64,000 nt of DNA from an uncultured Lachnospiraceae bacterium (GTDB taxonomy: Bacteria > Bacillota > Clostridia > Lachnospirales > Lachnospiraceae), in assembly GCA_947173495.1 (NCBI GenBank), contig CAMWFQ010000002.1:235237-299236 (forward strand), read 5' to 3'. How positions within the stretch are numbered: the first letter of the stretch is position 1; every line of letters begins with the position of its first letter. Made by a program: the position numbers and the translations under genes. This document shows positions 36,784 through 45,209 of this stretch, one piece after another. A model generated the notes under the pieces. The model saw only the letters and a program-made list of their open reading frames with translations. It was not told the origin of the DNA and searched no databases.

Positions 36784-36973
36784 ATAAAAAAATGGACAGC
36801 ATTGCTATCCACTCTATTGCATCACCTGCCGACATTTTTGCAGACAAGAACCGGTATACACACTGTTCCTTCTCTACCATCATCAAACAGATTTTGAAAT
36901 ATGAACGCCTGCAAGCCCTATTGCCGCAGGGTGAGAGTGGATACTCTGCTTCTTTTGCGTTCTCCGCATTCTT
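36784..36973 (-). promoter_or_regulatory. L20-type attenuator leader of infC-rpmI-rplT
   Basis: On the minus strand the leader ends in an intrinsic terminator: TGGATAGC (36811-36804), loop AAT, GCTGTCCA (36800-36793) with one wobble pair, then seven T (36792-36786). An upstream segment TATCCACTCT (36943-36934) is perfectly complementary to AGAGTGGATA (36815-36806), which includes the left arm of the terminator. The two pairings exclude each other, giving a transcription attenuation switch. This matches the ribosomal protein L20 leader known in Firmicutes. Confidence 0.8.
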
Positions 36974-36978
36974 CTATA

Positions 36979-37007
36979 CTTTAACATCTGAAATGCTGCC
37001 TGTCAAT
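36979..37007 (-). promoter_or_regulatory. infC operon promoter
   Basis: A perfect -35 TTGACA (37007-37002), 17-bp spacer and -10 TAAAGT (36984-36979) on the minus strand give transcripts starting about 210 bases before infC. Confidence 0.65.
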
Positions 37008-37038
37008 ACTTATTTCCAAATTCACCAAAATTCAAGAT

Positions 37039-37686
37039 TCAGTTTTCTTCATCTTCGCTCCTGGCCAGGCTCACCTCATCCTCTCTTACCAGGCGGATCT
37101 CTCCATCGGAGATCTCAAAGTCCGCCATCAATTCATCGTCAGCCATCTGGCTGTAGGTAACCGTATAGGTATTCTCCGCCAGAATCAGATAGGCCAGCTG
37201 CTCCATCTCTTCTTCCCCTATCTGGCAGACGCTTCGAATCTTATACCCCGGAATCCCTTCCATATCGATTTCCTCAAAAGATTCAATCGCAAGCTCCACG
37301 TCTTCTCCGGCTTCCCGGTAAGCATTCTCCACGATCTCTTTATATTCCTTCTCTGTAAGGGAATGGGATACCTTACCTCCAAGACCTTCCGATACCGTAT
37401 AATAAACATTGGATGAGTCAAGAGGGTTTCTCTCATGCACATACATGCCCGGTATCTCCTCGGATTCATGGTAGCCCAGAGGAATCATTACAACGCAGTA
37501 ATCCGCTTCCTCGCCGTTTGCCTGAGCTTCAGGCTCCTTTAATTCAAATTCCTTCATTTCTATGTACTGTGTCTGTTCCCCTTCCTCCTCCGACTGGATT
37601 CCGGCAACCGTGATCATCTTTTGTCCGCATCCGGTCAGAAAAAGCGCCATGGATGCCAACAGGATTAATTTTCTTTTCATAATCAT
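37039..37686 (-). CDS. Lipoprotein of unknown function
   Basis: A 215-residue exported lipoprotein. A signal peptide with lipobox FLTGC (Cys near residue 20) is followed by an acidic, mostly alpha/beta domain with no family I recognise. Features are DYCVVMIPLGYHESEEIPGMYVHERNPLDSSNVYYTVSEGLGG and a long acidic helix EKEYKEIVENAYREAGEDVELAIESFEEID. AAGGA precedes the ATG at 37686; the ATG two codons later is also possible. It lies upstream of the infC leader and downstream of the DUF1540 gene with its own terminator, so it is probably monocistronic. Confidence 0.8.
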   Translation of the reverse strand: MIMKRKLILLASMALFLTGCGQKMITVAGIQSEEEGEQTQYIEMKEFELKEPEAQANGEEADYCVVMIPLGYHESEEIPGMYVHERNPLDSSNVYYTVSEGLGGKVSHSLTEKEYKEIVENAYREAGEDVELAIESFEEIDMEGIPGYKIRSVCQIGEEEMEQLAYLILAENTYTVTYSQMADDELMADFEISDGEIRLVREDEVSLARSEDEEN

Positions 37687-37787
37687 TGTGTCCTTACTTA
37701 TTTATATGGATCATCTCTGAAATTCTCCACTGATAAATATTTAAACACAAATCGAAGACGAATACAAGCTCTTGTTTGATAAAGTCA

Positions 37788-37821
37788 GAAAAAGGAACAG
37801 AAATCCGGAATTTCTGTTCCT
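37788..37821 (-). terminator. Terminator after the DUF1540 gene
   Basis: GGAACAGAAAT (37794-37804) pairs perfectly with ATTTCTGTTCC (37810-37820) around a 5-base loop, with a T tract on the minus-strand 3' side. Confidence 0.85.
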
Positions 37822-37863
37822 TCAGCTTCAACAACTCTGTGCCCTCTTCCTGCGGCGGAACCT

Positions 37864-38178
37864 TTATTTCTCTGTAAAGGTACCGCAGGCGGTTTCTCTG
37901 CAGTCGCAGGCGCCGCATCCTCTGATATCCACGTGATCTGCCACGCACTTATAATTGCTGTTGTACAGGCAGTTGACTGCCTCGCAGTCAATGCTGATGG
38001 TCTTGCTGGGATGCTCAATCGCGCTGGTAAACCGGTCCTTTCCCCCCTCTGAAAAGCTTTCACAGCAGGTATCATCCTCACAGCAGGCCCGTTTGCCTCC
38101 CACCATGATATCCCCTTTACAGCAGCATTCGCTTTTGTTATATAGACAATTCTCTACCGCACATTTCAGTTCAGCCAT
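37864..38178 (-). CDS. Cysteine-rich protein with two DUF1540 modules
   Basis: A 104-residue cytoplasmic protein with two copies of a Cys-rich module: CAVENCLYNKSECCCKGDIMVGG..CCEDDTCCESF and CEAVNCLYNSNYKCVADHVDIRGCGACDCRETACGTF. The spacing of about eight Cys per module suggests metal binding. DUF1540 proteins are common in Clostridia and of unknown role. AGAGGTAGAGAT-like sequence precedes the start. It is followed by a strong terminator, so it is probably its own transcript. Confidence 0.9.
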   Translation of the reverse strand: MAELKCAVENCLYNKSECCCKGDIMVGGKRACCEDDTCCESFSEGGKDRFTSAIEHPSKTISIDCEAVNCLYNSNYKCVADHVDIRGCGACDCRETACGTFTEK

Positions 38179-38278
38179 ATCTCTACCTCCATACCTCTTT
38201 TTGCCTGAAAAAATTTCAAACCTTGCTCATCTACAGTATCAGTATGGCTGTTTTTTCTTTCCTTTATACAGCTTCTCT

Positions 38279-39886
38279 TCAGCGAATTTCATTTCTCTCG
38301 CAGAGATACAGTTTCACCCAGTATCTTTCTATCATCATTTCAGCATTTTCCGTCACTTTCATTCCGGCGTTCTCCCATTTTTCAATGATTTCCTCTCTTG
38401 CATTTCCGCTTCCCAAAAACCAGACCCTTCGGCCTTTCTGCAAAAGCTCCTTCATCCTGCCGATTCCTTCCTCATCGGAAAATGCGCCCTCCACAAGCGG
38501 AAAGATCCCCGGATTCAGCTCCCTGATCAGCTCTTCCGGCGTACCATACCACAGATAGCTGTCATTATTCAGATAATAGGAAATCACACCCTGTGCCTGG
38601 TCAAAGTTATACACCAGAATATCCTCAGGCCCGATTCCGGCAAGAACCTGCTCCGCCTGTTTCATCTGCACCCTTTTCCACATCTCTTCTCCATAAAAGG
38701 CACGATAATTCAAAAATCCCACTGTCATAATCAAAAGCATCAAAACAGAAAAAATTGCTTTTTTCTGTTTCAGCTCTGACACGAGAAGGGCGAAAACCAG
38801 CCAGAACAGCCCCAGTGCCGGAAGCATATACCGGTAAACGAAAATCGGCCGGATCAGAAAGGATGCCAGAAAGCCAAATAAAATGATACCTGCCAGCACT
38901 CCCAGGCATCCCAGCATAAAACACATCCTGCGGGCAATTCCCGCTTTCCCATCTGCACTTCCGGCGGCAGGTTCCTGAGTTCGTATCTGATTCCATTGTT
39001 TGATCAACGCCCCTGTCAGTAAAATACCATAAATCAGAAACAGGACCGCTGCAGAAAACAGCCTCAGCCTTTCATCCTGAAGCTGCGGCTGAAAAACAAA
39101 TTTTACGCAGCCTCCCAGACTGCGCCAGGAAAGAGGCTGGATCCAGTAATTTTCCTTCACGTTCCCCACCTGGTGTACCACCGCTCCCCAAAGCCAGGGC
39201 AGATAGCCGGCAACGCAGCAGATCCCGCTGAGCAGAAAGATTCCGCTTTTATTTTTAAGACGTCCTTCTTTCAGCAGCATAATAAAAAGGTACAGATAAA
39301 TCATGCACGCCCCCACACAGGCGAAATAATGGGTATAGCACGCTGCCAGTGCATACAGTGTGAGCGCTGCCCAGTTCAGAGCCTCTTTGCTCCTCTCCTG
39401 TCCGCCTCCCACAAGCTCATAAGCATGGAGCATTCCGGCTGTGATAAAGAACAGCGCATAGCCGTACATCCTCACCTCCACTGTATAATCCGCCATTTGC
39501 GGCATGGTTATCAGCAGAAAGCAAAACACGCCTGCGCTCAGCAGACCAAAATGCTTTCTCACTTTCGTAAGCGCATAAACAAAGCACAGGAAAAAGGGGA
39601 GTACGGAAACCAGCTTGGCTGCCGCCGCCCGGTACATACTTCCCTTCATCCCACCCAAAAGTGCCAAAAACAGTTTTACGATAATATAATAAAGCGGGGG
39701 ATGAACATCCCGGGCCGTCATGGAAATGAGACCGCCAAGAGACTGCTCCGCCAGTCTCATGGTGAACAGCTCATCATACCATATATCGCCGCTGAAACAT
39801 AAAAATACGGAAACTCCCAGCAGTCCTGTACTGACTGCCAGCAAAAAGAGACCCGTGATCTCATCCCACTTTAATTTCTGCTTCAT
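38279..39886 (-). CDS. GT39-like membrane glycosyltransferase
   Basis: A 535-residue polytopic protein with about eleven membrane spans. The first extracellular loop has GDIWYDELFTMRLAEQ (catalytic-type Asp-Glu) and the second TARDVHPPLYYIIVKLF, the PMT/ArnT (GT39/GT83) fold signature. The C-terminal soluble region (ILVYNFDQAQGVISYYLNNDSYLWYG..) is a periplasmic-like domain. It should transfer a sugar from a polyprenyl-phosphate donor at the outer membrane face. The acceptor is unknown. The start at 39886 overlaps nothing; an upstream TTG start would run inside thrS. It is the last gene of the lepB operon. Confidence 0.85.
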   Translation of the reverse strand: MKQKLKWDEITGLFLLAVSTGLLGVSVFLCFSGDIWYDELFTMRLAEQSLGGLISMTARDVHPPLYYIIVKLFLALLGGMKGSMYRAAAAKLVSVLPFFLCFVYALTKVRKHFGLLSAGVFCFLLITMPQMADYTVEVRMYGYALFFITAGMLHAYELVGGGQERSKEALNWAALTLYALAACYTHYFACVGACMIYLYLFIMLLKEGRLKNKSGIFLLSGICCVAGYLPWLWGAVVHQVGNVKENYWIQPLSWRSLGGCVKFVFQPQLQDERLRLFSAAVLFLIYGILLTGALIKQWNQIRTQEPAAGSADGKAGIARRMCFMLGCLGVLAGIILFGFLASFLIRPIFVYRYMLPALGLFWLVFALLVSELKQKKAIFSVLMLLIMTVGFLNYRAFYGEEMWKRVQMKQAEQVLAGIGPEDILVYNFDQAQGVISYYLNNDSYLWYGTPEELIRELNPGIFPLVEGAFSDEEGIGRMKELLQKGRRVWFLGSGNAREEIIEKWENAGMKVTENAEMMIERYWVKLYLCERNEIR

Positions 39887-39887
39887 T

Positions 39888-41852
39888 CTACTTTTTTTCT
39901 TCCTGTATCTCTTCTCTGCGGATCTCCTTCGTTCTGATCTCCTTACAGATCTGGTCAATGAACTCTCCTAAAGGCTTCACGCCCTCATCTCCTGCAAAAC
40001 GGCTTCTCACGGACACAGTGCCGTCCGCCTCCTCCTGCTGCCCCACTACCAGCATATACGGAAGCCTTGCCATTCTTGCCTCCCGGATCTTGAAACCGAT
40101 CTTTTCTGAACGGCTGTCCACCTCGCAGAGCACTCCGTTCTTTTTAAGCTCTTTTTGGATCTTTTCAGCATACTCCTCATATTTATCGGAAATCGGAAGC
40201 ACCTTTACCTGAACCGGACAAAGCCAGGTAGGAAATTTTCCCTCATACTTTTCGATCAGCCACGCCAGCGTTCTCTCATAGCATCCCATGGAAGTCCTGT
40301 GAATGATATAAGGGCGCACCTTCCCGCCGTTCTGATCAATATAATACATATCAAAATTATCGGCAATCGCGCAGTCCAGCTGAATGGTAATCATGGTGTC
40401 TTCCTTGCCGTATACATTTTTAGCCTGAATATCAATCTTAGGACCGTAAAAGGCTGCTTCCCCCTCTGCTTCTGTGAACGGAACACCATATTCCAGAAGG
40501 ATCTCCCTGATCTTGCTCTGTGTGGACTCCCAGTAATCCTCGTCGCCCAGATACTTTTCCCGGTTGGCCGGATCCCATTTGGAAAGGCGGTAGGTCACCT
40601 CATCCTGCAATCCCAGGGTGGTCAGACAGTATACTGCCAGATCCAGACATCTTTTCAATTCCTCCTGCGCCTGATCAGGACGGATAATCAGATGTCCCTC
40701 TGAGATCGTAAACTGGCGTACTCTGGTGAGTCCGTGCATTTCGCCGGAATCCTCGTTCCGGAACAGGGTAGAAGTCTCGCTGTAGCGCAGGGGCAGATCT
40801 CTGTAAGAGTGCTGGGATGCCTTGTACACATAATACTGGAACGGGCAGGTCATGGGACGCAGGGCAAGAACCTCTTTATCCTTTTCCTCATCGCCAAGCA
40901 CAAACATTCCTTCTTTATAATGATCCCAGTGACCGGATATCTTATAGAGATCGCTTTTGGCCATAAGAGGCGTTTTGGTTCTGATATATCCCCACTCATT
41001 ATCCTCCAGATCCTCGACCCACCTCTGCAGAGTCTGGATCATCTTCGCTCCTTTGGGCATCAGCAGAGGAAGTCCCTGCCCGATCACGTCTACCGTGGTA
41101 AACAGCTCCATCTCGCGTCCCAGTTTATTGTGATCACGAAGTTTGATATTCTCCAGATACTCCAGATATTCCGCCAGCTCTTCCTTTTTTTGAAAGGCTG
41201 TACCATAGATCCTCTGCAACATGGCATTTTCAGATTTTCCTCTCCAGTATGCGCCGGAGGAGGAGGTGAGCTTAAACGCCTTAATTCCCTTCGTGCTCAT
41301 CAGATGGGGACCCGCACACAGATCCGTAAATTCTCCCTGGGTATAAAAGGAGATCTCCGCATCCTCCGGAAGGTCTCTGATCAGTTCCGCCTTGTAAGGC
41401 TCCTGTCTTTCCTCCATAAGCTGAACAGCCTCCTGTCTGGGCAGGGTATAGCGCTCAAGCTTATGTCCCTCCTTGATGATCTTTTTCATCTCCGCCTCAA
41501 TCTTATCCAGATCCTCTCTGGAAAAAGGTTCATGTTCAAAGTCGTAATAATAACCTGTGTCAATGGCCGGCCCGATCGCCAGCTTTGCCTGGGGAAAAAC
41601 TCTCTTCACCGCCTCGGCCAGAACATGAGAGCAGGTATGTCTCACCACACGCAGCCCCTCCGGATCACTGGCTGTCAGAATATTCAGGCTGCAGTCTTCT
41701 CCGATCACTGTGCGCAGATCCTTCACTTCGCCGTTTACTTCGCCCGCACATGCCGCTCTGGCAAGTCCTTCACTGATATCCGCCGCAATTTCATAAATAC
41801 TTTTTGCGCTTTCGTATTCCTTAACCGATCCATCCTTTAACGTAATTTTCAT
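39888..41852 (-). CDS. thrS: Threonyl-tRNA synthetase
   Basis: A 654-residue class II synthetase charging tRNA-Thr. The order is TGS domain (1-60, MKITLKDGSVKEYESAKS), editing/SAD region (about 65-220, HVLAEAVKRVFP), catalytic core with RPMTCPFQYYVYK (zinc Cys), FRNEDSGEMHGLTRVRQFTISEGH (motif 2) and YIIHRTSMGCYERTLAWLIE (motif 3), and C-terminal anticodon domain. The start at 41852 is preferred; a GTG two codons earlier would overlap the upstream stop. GGAGG lies 10 bases upstream. No T-box leader is present within this operon. Confidence 0.96.
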   Translation of the reverse strand: MKITLKDGSVKEYESAKSIYEIAADISEGLARAACAGEVNGEVKDLRTVIGEDCSLNILTASDPEGLRVVRHTCSHVLAEAVKRVFPQAKLAIGPAIDTGYYYDFEHEPFSREDLDKIEAEMKKIIKEGHKLERYTLPRQEAVQLMEERQEPYKAELIRDLPEDAEISFYTQGEFTDLCAGPHLMSTKGIKAFKLTSSSGAYWRGKSENAMLQRIYGTAFQKKEELAEYLEYLENIKLRDHNKLGREMELFTTVDVIGQGLPLLMPKGAKMIQTLQRWVEDLEDNEWGYIRTKTPLMAKSDLYKISGHWDHYKEGMFVLGDEEKDKEVLALRPMTCPFQYYVYKASQHSYRDLPLRYSETSTLFRNEDSGEMHGLTRVRQFTISEGHLIIRPDQAQEELKRCLDLAVYCLTTLGLQDEVTYRLSKWDPANREKYLGDEDYWESTQSKIREILLEYGVPFTEAEGEAAFYGPKIDIQAKNVYGKEDTMITIQLDCAIADNFDMYYIDQNGGKVRPYIIHRTSMGCYERTLAWLIEKYEGKFPTWLCPVQVKVLPISDKYEEYAEKIQKELKKNGVLCEVDSRSEKIGFKIREARMARLPYMLVVGQQEEADGTVSVRSRFAGDEGVKPLGEFIDQICKEIRTKEIRREEIQEEKK

Positions 41853-41854
41853 CT

Positions 41855-42139
41855 TCACTCTTCCTCCAAACCGCCTAATTCCTTTTCTTCCACTTTCTTC
41901 CAGTCAACAATCTGTTCCGCCGCCTTTCCGGTTTTCCCGCCATTCTTCTCTTCGGGATCGTCCACCGCGTTGTTATTTCCGTTATAGCTGCCCAGAACAG
42001 TGGATTTCCTTGGAGAAAAAAGCAAGCCAAACACAATTCCTCCCAGAATACAGACCGCGGTGGTCAGCAGAAACTCCTTTTTACTCATTGTAACCACCTC
42101 TGATAAGGATGCTTTAAAATCGTTCCATTCCTGTTTCAT
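41855..42139 (-). CDS. Small single-span membrane protein in the lepB-thrS operon
   Basis: A 94-residue protein with an N-terminal helix (KQEWNDFKASLSEVVTMSK), one membrane span (EFLLTTAVCILGGIVFGLLFSP) and a hydrophilic, acidic C-terminus (YNGNNNAVDDPEEKNGGKT..EEKELGGLEEE). No family recognised. It lies between lepB and thrS, with the thrS start adjoining its stop. Its leader is one of the dispersed GCGCAGAAATGAGG modules, which provides the ribosome site. Function unknown. Confidence 0.75.
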   Translation of the reverse strand: MKQEWNDFKASLSEVVTMSKKEFLLTTAVCILGGIVFGLLFSPRKSTVLGSYNGNNNAVDDPEEKNGGKTGKAAEQIVDWKKVEEKELGGLEEE

Positions 42140-42207
42140 ATTTTACCTCATTTCTGCGCGGTCTTTCAGTATATGCCCGGTCTGCAGATGCCGCGCGTTC
42201 GCAAACC
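42140..42207 (-). repeat. Dispersed ribosome-site leader module, copy before the 94-residue gene
   Basis: On the minus strand GCGCGG pairs with CCGCGC, and the 3' end reads GCGCAGAAATGAGG then TAAAAT before ATG. The 5' part diverges from other copies, but the last 20 bases match the DUF3892-gene copy except at one position. Confidence 0.55.
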
Positions 42208-42213
42208 ATGTTA

Positions 42214-42744
42214 TCAAAGCCTTTTCAGTTCCGGATAATACTCTACCTCAGCCCTGCCGACGATCTCATCACGCTCCACAAATTTGTCCTTCCAGTATCT
42301 GGAATCCTGAGAGTTGTTTCTGTTATCTCCCATGACAAAATAAGATTCCTCCGGCACCTCATAGGGGCCGAAGTCTCCTTCCGGCTCCTCCCGGATATAA
42401 TTCTCCTCCAAAGGCTGATCATCCACATAGATTACGCCATCAATCCCTTCGATTTTCTCTCCGGGGAGGCCTATCACACGTTTCAGATACAGTGTCCTGC
42501 CATCATCCGGAAAATAGAATGCAATGATATCGCCCCTCTCCGGCGGACTGTTCAAATAAGCCAGGCGGTTGATCAGAATACGGCTTCCTGTCATAATGGT
42601 GGATTCCATGGAACCGGAAGGGACCTTGGCATTTGCCACCAGCGTCCGGCTGACCACAAATGTCAGTACCAGAGCGATCAGTACGATCTTGGACCAGTCC
42701 AGTATCTCATCTAATATTTTGCGGATCATCTTTTTCCTTTTCAT
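42214..42744 (-). CDS. lepB: Signal peptidase I
   Basis: A 176-residue S26 membrane protease removing signal peptides outside the membrane. An N-terminal span (about 18-36) is followed by the catalytic VPSGSMESTI (Ser45), the general base in LYLKRVIGLPGEKI (Lys88), and the box E region FVMGDNRNNSQDSRYW. AAGGAAACAGCA precedes the start. It opens the minus-strand run lepB, 94-residue protein, thrS, GT39 glycosyltransferase, driven by a promoter at 42794-42822. Confidence 0.95.
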   Translation of the reverse strand: MKRKKMIRKILDEILDWSKIVLIALVLTFVVSRTLVANAKVPSGSMESTIMTGSRILINRLAYLNSPPERGDIIAFYFPDDGRTLYLKRVIGLPGEKIEGIDGVIYVDDQPLEENYIREEPEGDFGPYEVPEESYFVMGDNRNNSQDSRYWKDKFVERDEIVGRAEVEYYPELKRL

Positions 42745-42793
42745 TGCTGTTTCCTTATATTCAGATCAAAGCAAAGTATTTCTCTTCCGTATT

Positions 42794-42822
42794 ATTATAT
42801 TCCCCGAATCAAATCCATTCAA
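42794..42822 (-). promoter_or_regulatory. lepB operon promoter
   Basis: On the minus strand TTGAAT (42822-42817), 17-bp spacer and a perfect TATAAT (42799-42794) lie 50 bp before lepB. Confidence 0.7.
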
Positions 42823-42839
42823 CTACAAATTTTTTGATT

Positions 42840-44216
42840 TTATATCATCCGCCTGCTCCTTTTGAGCCATTTGCCTTTCAGGTAATAAATGATAAACATA
42901 ACAGACGCCACACTCCAGGTCAGGGGATAGCTGAACGCCACCGTGGACATTTCCGGTCTTAACGGGACCGCAATCAATATCCAGGCCACCCGCAAAACAC
43001 AAACGCCAATTGCCGTCATGATGGTTGGCGGTACGGCATCGCCGCACCCTCTGGTAGTGCCGCCCAGAATCTCAATACAGATATACGTGATATAATAGGG
43101 CGAGATCACATGTACCATTCCCAGCCCGATTTCCATCACATTCGGATCGCTGGTAAAAAGCCGGAAGAATATATGTCCTCCGCACAGCACAACAGCGCTG
43201 AGCAGAATGCTGGTAAAAGCTGCCATTTCCAGACACACCCGCACGCTCTTGTGGATCCTGTCATACTTGCCTGCTCCAAAGTTCTGACCGGCAAAGGTTG
43301 TAATGGCAATGCCATACGCCCCCATAATCATCCAGAAAATACCATCCACCTTTCCGTAAGCAGTCCACGCCGCAACCGTATCTGTGCCAAAGGAATTAAC
43401 GCTGGACTGCACGATCAGATTTGAGATGGAATACATGGAAGACTGCAGTCCTGCAGGCAGTCCGATCCGTATGATGTTATGTAAGAGATGTCCGTGAAAA
43501 CGAATCTCCTTCAGATACAGCCTGTAGGAATCCTCTGATCTGGTCAGCGCCGCCACCACCATAAACGCGCTGATCATCTGTGACAAAACCGTCGCTATGG
43601 CCACACCGGCAACTCCCAGCTTCAGAATTACCACGAAAAAAATATCCAGAATAATATTGGCAATACAGGATAAAATCAGGAAATAGAGCGGACGTCTGGA
43701 ATCTCCCACCGCCCGCAGAATGCTGGATCCCATATTGTAGATCAGCGAAGGAATCACCCCCAGAAAATAAATCCTCATGTACTGGGTGGAAAGCTTTAAA
43801 ATCTCCTGAGGCGTATTCATTGCCCGGAGCGCCGCCCCGGAAAAGAGCAGACCGATCACCATAATCACAGCGCCGCCTGCAATGGACAATGCCATAGCCG
43901 TATGAACTGCCTTTTTTACATCCTCTTCGTGCTGCGCTCCATAAAACTGCGAAATAATAACAGTCGCTCCCGAAGAGAGTCCCATGAAAAATCCGACCAG
44001 AAGATTGATCAGGGTAGATGCCGGTCCCCCCACTGAGGCCAGAGCCTCCTTGCCCACAAAATTCCCTACAATCACCGCATCCGTCGTATTATAAAGCTGC
44101 TGAAAAAAAGTCCCGAACAAAATCGGAAAAAAGAAAAACAGAAGCTGTTTCCAGATAACACCTTCTGTAATCTGATTAATAGACTGCCTGTCCTTTGTTT
44201 TTGCCGCCGCTTTCAT
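42840..44216 (-). CDS. MATE-family efflux transporter
   Basis: A 458-residue transporter with twelve predicted membrane spans. The family blocks FFFPILFGTFFQQLYNTTDAVIVGNFVGKEALASVGGPAST and the repeated GVGIATVLSQ-type segments are evident. It exports cationic compounds or metabolites using Na+ or H+. The start at 44216 (MKAAAKTKDRQ) is chosen because GAGG lies six bases upstream; a longer reading to 44438 would run through the leader region. The leader upstream is a variant of the dispersed ribosome-site module. Substrate unknown. Confidence 0.93.
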   Translation of the reverse strand: MKAAAKTKDRQSINQITEGVIWKQLLFFFFPILFGTFFQQLYNTTDAVIVGNFVGKEALASVGGPASTLINLLVGFFMGLSSGATVIISQFYGAQHEEDVKKAVHTAMALSIAGGAVIMVIGLLFSGAALRAMNTPQEILKLSTQYMRIYFLGVIPSLIYNMGSSILRAVGDSRRPLYFLILSCIANIILDIFFVVILKLGVAGVAIATVLSQMISAFMVVAALTRSEDSYRLYLKEIRFHGHLLHNIIRIGLPAGLQSSMYSISNLIVQSSVNSFGTDTVAAWTAYGKVDGIFWMIMGAYGIAITTFAGQNFGAGKYDRIHKSVRVCLEMAAFTSILLSAVVLCGGHIFFRLFTSDPNVMEIGLGMVHVISPYYITYICIEILGGTTRGCGDAVPPTIMTAIGVCVLRVAWILIAVPLRPEMSTVAFSYPLTWSVASVMFIIYYLKGKWLKRSRRMI

Positions 44217-44264
44217 GTTGTTCCTCACTTTCGCGCACGCCTTTTGCGCATAACAAGTTTGTGT
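44217..44264 (-). repeat. Dispersed leader module, variant copy before the MATE gene
   Basis: On the minus strand ACACAAACTTGTT is followed by TGCGCA, a short loop, TGCGCG, then AAAGTGAGG and AACAAC before ATG. It shares the CACAAACTTGTT box, the G/C hairpin and the terminal GAGG with the copy facing the other way at 44571-44650, but lacks the AGCCAT hairpin. Confidence 0.45.
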
Positions 44265-44570
44265 TTTCTGAATGTCCGGTATGATGCACATATGCTCTAT
44301 TCTGCATATCTTTTCCTGTTTGTCAACTATATTCTGAGATTCCTGTTTCAAGTACAAAGTACCGGTCCGCAGCGATTCCGTTTTCGGCTTCCCAGTTACT
44401 GAATCTCTGTCTGTATGGTTCTTTTCCCTTCGGCGCATACTATCCGTGATAAGTCAAAAACTTATTTGGATAAAATGTAAGTGCGCCTATTCCGGTGAAC
44501 ACCGGGACTTTAAATCCGCGCACGAAATGGAGGTAAGAGTGAAAGATTTTTCAAATCTTTCCTCTGCAAG
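44265..44570. other. Gene-free stretch between MATE and DUF3892 genes
   Basis: No convincing gene. On the minus side a TTGACA (about 44326-44331) could be a -35 for the MATE gene, though no good -10 follows at the right distance. On the plus side GCGCACGAAATGGAGG at 44517-44532 resembles the end of the leader module, followed by GTG and an AT-rich hairpin AAAGATTTTTCAAATCTTT. This may be a nested copy of the module. Confidence 0.4.
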
Positions 44571-44650
44571 TTTGTGTCTGCGCTGCATCCACAAACTTGT
44601 TAAGCCATTCATGGCTTTGCGCAACAAAGCAGCGCAGAAATGAGGTAAAC
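44571..44650 (+). repeat. Dispersed ribosome-site leader module, copy before DUF3892 gene
   Basis: TTTGTGTCTGCGCTGC, CACAAACTTGTT, AGCCATTCATGGCT, TTGCGCAACAAA and GCAGCGCAGAAATGAGG follow in order up to the ATG at 44651. TCTGCGCTGC (44577-44586) is perfectly complementary to GCAGCGCAGA (44629-44638), which directly precedes the Shine-Dalgarno. TTTGTG/CACAAA and the AGCCAT palindrome give further stems. Confidence 0.75.
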
Positions 44651-44944
44651 ATGGATAAAGAAACATTCGGCGAGGCTCTTGCAAGGAACACTCTGGACGA
44701 GATCCCCAGCCCCAAAGACGATGCAAAGGAAATTTCCGGACTGGTAAAAAACAGCGGGCGCATTACCGGCTATCAGCTCTCCGACGGCACCACCGTTTCC
44801 CGGCAAGAAGGTGTGGCTATGGCCAAGCAGGGAGAGATCAAAGGCGTAGGCATCGCCCACAGAAAGGATACGGAATATTTAAAATCCCTGCCCGACGATT
44901 CGGAGAATAACAACCTGGGTAATCTGCCCTCTGTGTCCGGATGA
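44651..44944 (+). CDS. DUF3892 domain protein
   Basis: A 97-residue cytoplasmic protein. The central part NSGRITGYQLSDGTTVSRQEGVAMAKQGEIKGVGIAHRKDTEYLKSLPD matches the DUF3892 pattern of a short beta-rich domain. The ends are polar and disordered. The AGG-containing leader module supplies the ribosome site. It is on the plus strand, divergent from the MATE gene. Function unknown. Confidence 0.8.
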   Translation: MDKETFGEALARNTLDEIPSPKDDAKEISGLVKNSGRITGYQLSDGTTVSRQEGVAMAKQGEIKGVGIAHRKDTEYLKSLPDDSENNNLGNLPSVSG

Positions 44945-45015
44945 TTCCGCTTCAGAGGAGAGACCAGGGAGTCTGTTTTAGGTCCCACACAGTGATCAGA
45001 TCGGAGAGATTGGAT

Positions 45016-45054
45016 ATGGCAAAAGCAATCGGTATCGATAAGCAGGACTTTTAA
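45016..45054 (+). pseudogene. Remnant start of an AAA-ATPase-like/PD-(D/E)XK family gene
   Basis: A 12-codon reading frame MAKAIGIDKQDF followed by TAA has GGAGAG upstream. The peptide matches the typical beginning of PF09820-type AAA-ATPase-like proteins common in Lachnospiraceae, but nothing of the rest of the gene follows. It may be the scar of a deletion. The match is from memory and short. Confidence 0.3.
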
Positions 45055-45103
45055 AAAATTTACATTTTTTAGTGTCTGATAAAGCCCATTCCATGAATTT
45101 CAT

Positions 45104-45132
45104 TTGATTTTTCCTTGGCGGTCGCATATAAT
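45104..45132 (+). promoter_or_regulatory. Toxin-antitoxin promoter
   Basis: TTGATT (45104-45109), 17-bp spacer and perfect TATAAT (45127-45132) lie about 80 bp upstream of the antitoxin gene. Confidence 0.7.
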
Positions 45133-45135
45133 ACA

Positions 45136-45192
45136 AGTAGGGAAATTCCTACTTTCCATATTTTTCGCTTATTGAACTACTAATTTCAATAA
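45136..45192 (+). promoter_or_regulatory. Two inverted repeats, probable antitoxin operators
   Basis: AGTAGG (45136-45141) and CCTACT (45148-45153) flank six bases just after the -10. TTATTGAA (45169-45176) and TTCAATAA (45185-45192) form a second palindrome before the ribosome site. Both suit AbrB/MazE-type autorepression, though the antitoxin's site is not known. Confidence 0.5.
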
Positions 45193-45209
45193 GACAGGAG
45201 GTGAAAGAT

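Noticed and set aside
41853..42213. T-box leader for thrS
   Set aside because: No TGGNACCGCG-type antiterminator sequence and no room. thrS is internal to the lepB operon.
44446..44643. 65-residue open frame upstream of the DUF3892 gene
   Set aside because: Most of it lies within the leader module, whose copies elsewhere do not keep the same frame.
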